Source: an uncultured Pseudobdellovibrionaceae bacterium
GTDB taxonomy: Bacteria > Bdellovibrionota > Bdellovibrionia > Bdellovibrionales > Bdellovibrionaceae
Assembly: GCA_937900305.1 (NCBI GenBank)
Contig: CALCCV010000181.1
Span: 1 to 6,335 of the forward strand
Reading direction: 5' to 3'
Length of the DNA: 6,335 nt
Part shown: positions 4,753 through 6,335 of the stretch, in pieces
How positions within the stretch are numbered: the stretch's first letter is position 1
How the letters are laid out: the number at the start of each line of letters is the position of its first letter
Position numbers and translations under genes: made by a program
Notes under the pieces: generated by a model
Databases searched by the model: none
Told to the model about the DNA's origin: nothing
What the model saw: only the letters and a program-made list of their open reading frames with translations

Positions 4753-6320
4753 TGCTGTCTCCAGTCCTTCTCGTTGGCAAAAGCGTGGACTCGAGTTTTA
4801 TCACGAACGTGGTGGCAGACAAGGTCATATGTATGGCCTAGTCCGGTAGCGTGATGACGCTGCAAAATTTCGGGCTTTTGCCGAATGGCCTGCAAAAACA
4901 CCGTCGAACTTGGCCAAAAGAAAAATTGCTGATCACCAATTTCGAAATTGGCCTCCCCTGAGGCCAGTTGATAAGTCGGCACCGGTATCCATTGTGAGTT
5001 TTTTTCAGCATTGGACAAAATGGCAAGTGTGTCTTTGGATTCGCGGTGCGTGAGTTTGATCCATCGCTTCAGCTGTGGTGCCATTCCTTCAAGTTGAAGT
5101 GGATGCAATTCGCCGAGGCTTTCTTGAGAACCATGGACCCAGACTCCCCGTCGGACGAGAGCCTTCCACGTTTCAAGCCCTGAAGTCCAAAGCACTTGAT
5201 GTTTTTGCAGGGGAGTGAACGTCTCGGGCCAAGCGCTGCCTTTGGCAACGAAAATTCCATCACAACTTTTCATTGAGGCCTCGGCATTCGCTAACTCTGT
5301 CGGCAGGAGGGCTTGGGGTTGCGGCTTTTGTTGGGCTGGCAAGCTCCACAGTAGCGATTCGTGCATGCGCGGGGGAGGTGTGGCTGTACTCGAATGAAAG
5401 CGCCACTCTTCGAGGGTTTCACCGCTGGGACTCAGTCCTCGAAGTGAACTCACTTGACCAAGTCGATGCGCGATGATCGAAATGCCGATCTTCTGGTGAC
5501 AGCCCCCGCCGAAACGAGTCAGCGTGGACCGTTCCGCCTCCACTTGCGCAAATGTCGTTGGGCAATTGATCAAAGCCAGGAGTTGCATCAGGTCGCTGCG
5601 ATCAGAGCGGATTTCAATCGCCAGTGCCCCTTGCGCCGCTGCTGCAGGATTTAGTGAGAGCGGGAGCACGCACCAGTCGAATTTTTCTAAAGATTGGCGC
5701 AAAAAAGTTCGCGTTTCTTGGAGATCAGACTCTTCGGCGGCTAAGAGGCGATCCAGTGCCGCTTTAGCTAAAATCAATCCGTCGACGTTGGCAGCTTCGA
5801 TCAGCTTTCTGACCCGGGTTTGAACGTTGCCCCTGACGGATGTAAATTGAACCTCCCTTAGTGAAAAAGGAAGGTGGTCTTTTAAAAATGGCTTCAAATT
5901 GTGTTCGCGGCGAGGTGAGGATGAAAAAACAGTGATTTGGTGAGAGCTAGTCGCCCGTTGCCGGCTGGACTTTTTGAAGAGCAAAACGTCTCTCTGATCT
6001 GCGCGGGGCAAGGTGGCGGCAATCGTGGTTGTGAGTCTTGGCTCGGTGGGGAGGTCCTTCCACGAGTGAACGACCATGTCGACGGCGCCGCTTTCGAGAT
6101 CGCCCAGAAAGTCTTGAGTGAAGACACCTTTTTCAGGCATCTGCCAAAGCGGATCCGTGAGATTTTTATCGCCTAGGGATTCCTTGAAGATGAATTCTAT
6201 TTTGAGGGGCCAGTGCTGTTGGGATTTGGTTTGAGTTTGGATTTGCTGGAGGGCTTGGGCCACTCGATAAGATTGGAGGCGAGCGAGGTCACTTCGGCGG
6301 CTGCCAATCTTTAGCACCAT
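4740..6320 (-). CDS. hemC: Hydroxymethylbilane synthase (HemC) fused to a divergent uroporphyrinogen-III synthase-like (HemD) domain
   Basis: Residues 1 to about 305 are hydroxymethylbilane synthase, which polymerises four porphobilinogens on a covalent dipyrromethane cofactor. Visible landmarks are IGSRRSDLA (5-13), KGVFTQDF (64-71), VHSWKDLP (84-91) with catalytic Asp89, SSSPRREHNL (133-142) with Arg137/138, VRGNVQTRVRKL (162-173) and GGGCHQKIG (271-279) with Cys274 as the cofactor attachment site. PAAAAQGALAIEIR appears to carry one extra residue relative to the usual PAVGQGALGIE. The remaining ~215 residues are far beyond normal HemC length (~310). After a Pro/Gln-rich linker (about 312-340) they resemble a low-similarity HemD with two lobes: LWTSGLETWKALVRRGVWVHG (377-397) recalls the usual VG-x-x-TA-x-AL-x-x-x-G pattern, and FFFWPSSTVFLQAI (466-479) followed by TGLGHTYDLV (492-501) recalls TS-x-x-V-x-x-F then IG-x-x-TA. 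If active, it would convert the unstable bilane directly to uroporphyrinogen III. The ATG follows an in-frame TGA at 6326-6324, so no longer start exists. HemC is firm; the HemD assignment is moderate. Confidence 0.93.
   Translation of the reverse strand: MVLKIGSRRSDLARLQSYRVAQALQQIQTQTKSQQHWPLKIEFIFKESLGDKNLTDPLWQMPEKGVFTQDFLGDLESGAVDMVVHSWKDLPTEPRLTTTIAATLPRADQRDVLLFKKSSRQRATSSHQITVFSSSPRREHNLKPFLKDHLPFSLREVQFTSVRGNVQTRVRKLIEAANVDGLILAKAALDRLLAAEESDLQETRTFLRQSLEKFDWCVLPLSLNPAAAAQGALAIEIRSDRSDLMQLLALINCPTTFAQVEAERSTLTRFGGGCHQKIGISIIAHRLGQVSSLRGLSPSGETLEEWRFHSSTATPPPRMHESLLWSLPAQQKPQPQALLPTELANAEASMKSCDGIFVAKGSAWPETFTPLQKHQVLWTSGLETWKALVRRGVWVHGSQESLGELHPLQLEGMAPQLKRWIKLTHRESKDTLAILSNAEKNSQWIPVPTYQLASGEANFEIGDQQFFFWPSSTVFLQAIRQKPEILQRHHATGLGHTYDLVCHHVRDKTRVHAFANEKDWRQQCKL
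4759..4762 (-). promoter_or_regulatory. Ribosome binding site of hemL
   Basis: The minus strand reads GGAG, 6 nt before the hemL ATG at 4752-4750. It is embedded in the 3' end of the hemCD gene. It supports the 13-nt overlapping start of hemL. Confidence 0.6.
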
Positions 6321-6335
6321 AGATCATCCCATCCT

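Noticed and set aside
4949..4966. Perfect 7-bp inverted repeat (TGGCCTC / GAGGCCA) with a 4-nt loop, resembling a terminator stem
   Set aside because: It is inside the hemCD coding region, has no following T-run in either direction, and terminating here would cut the operon within a gene. Probably chance.
5524..5823. Plus-strand open frame of 99 codons opposite hemCD
   Set aside because: It is antisense to conserved HemC motifs, with Ser/Arg/Ala-rich composition typical of a shadow frame and no independent support.
31..6320. Mobile elements, CRISPR repeats, tRNA/rRNA genes, riboswitches or internal promoters
   Set aside because: Coding sequence is continuous with overlapping genes throughout; no repeats, transposase motifs or structured RNA signatures were seen.

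Overview
The window is a single, tightly packed operon on the minus strand (transcribed from right to left) that encodes the middle and late steps of heme biosynthesis, with a two-component signalling pair inserted in the middle. In transcription order it holds: a fused hydroxymethylbilane synthase / probable uroporphyrinogen-III synthase (hemCD-like, 6320-4740), glutamate-1-semialdehyde aminotransferase (hemL, 4752-3463), a membrane sensor histidine kinase (3466-2495), an OmpR/PhoB-type response regulator (2498-1788), uroporphyrinogen decarboxylase (hemE, 1788-766) and the first ~245 residues of oxygen-independent coproporphyrinogen III dehydrogenase (hemN, 769 to the left end). HemL implies the C5 (glutamyl-tRNA) route to 5-aminolevulinate. 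Together the enzymes cover ALA formation, PBG to hydroxymethylbilane to uroporphyrinogen III, then coproporphyrinogen III, then protoporphyrinogen IX. hemA (glutamyl-tRNA reductase), hemB and the terminal steps are not in the window.

Every gene overlaps the next: 13 nt for hemCD/hemL, ATGA for hemL/kinase, GTGA for kinase/regulator, TGATG for regulator/hemE and ATGA for hemE/hemN. There is no intergenic DNA between 31 and 6320, so no internal promoter or terminator is placed. The kinase and regulator are therefore very probably co-transcribed and translationally coupled with the heme enzymes, which makes them candidates for a dedicated heme or tetrapyrrole (or redox/oxygen) feedback circuit. 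This link is inferred from context only.

Positions 1-30 are not genomic. They match the 3' part of the Illumina TruSeq read-2 adapter, left untrimmed at the contig end. The apparent hemN stop codon (8-10) lies inside the adapter, so hemN is cut by the end of the assembly and is not naturally truncated.

The organism is a Gram-negative-type bacterium with near-balanced base composition. The gene content, the HemCD fusion and the protein style suggest a Bdellovibrio-like or other former 'deltaproteobacterial' lineage, but this is an impression from sequence reading, not a search result. No RNA genes, mobile elements, CRISPR arrays or origins were seen.
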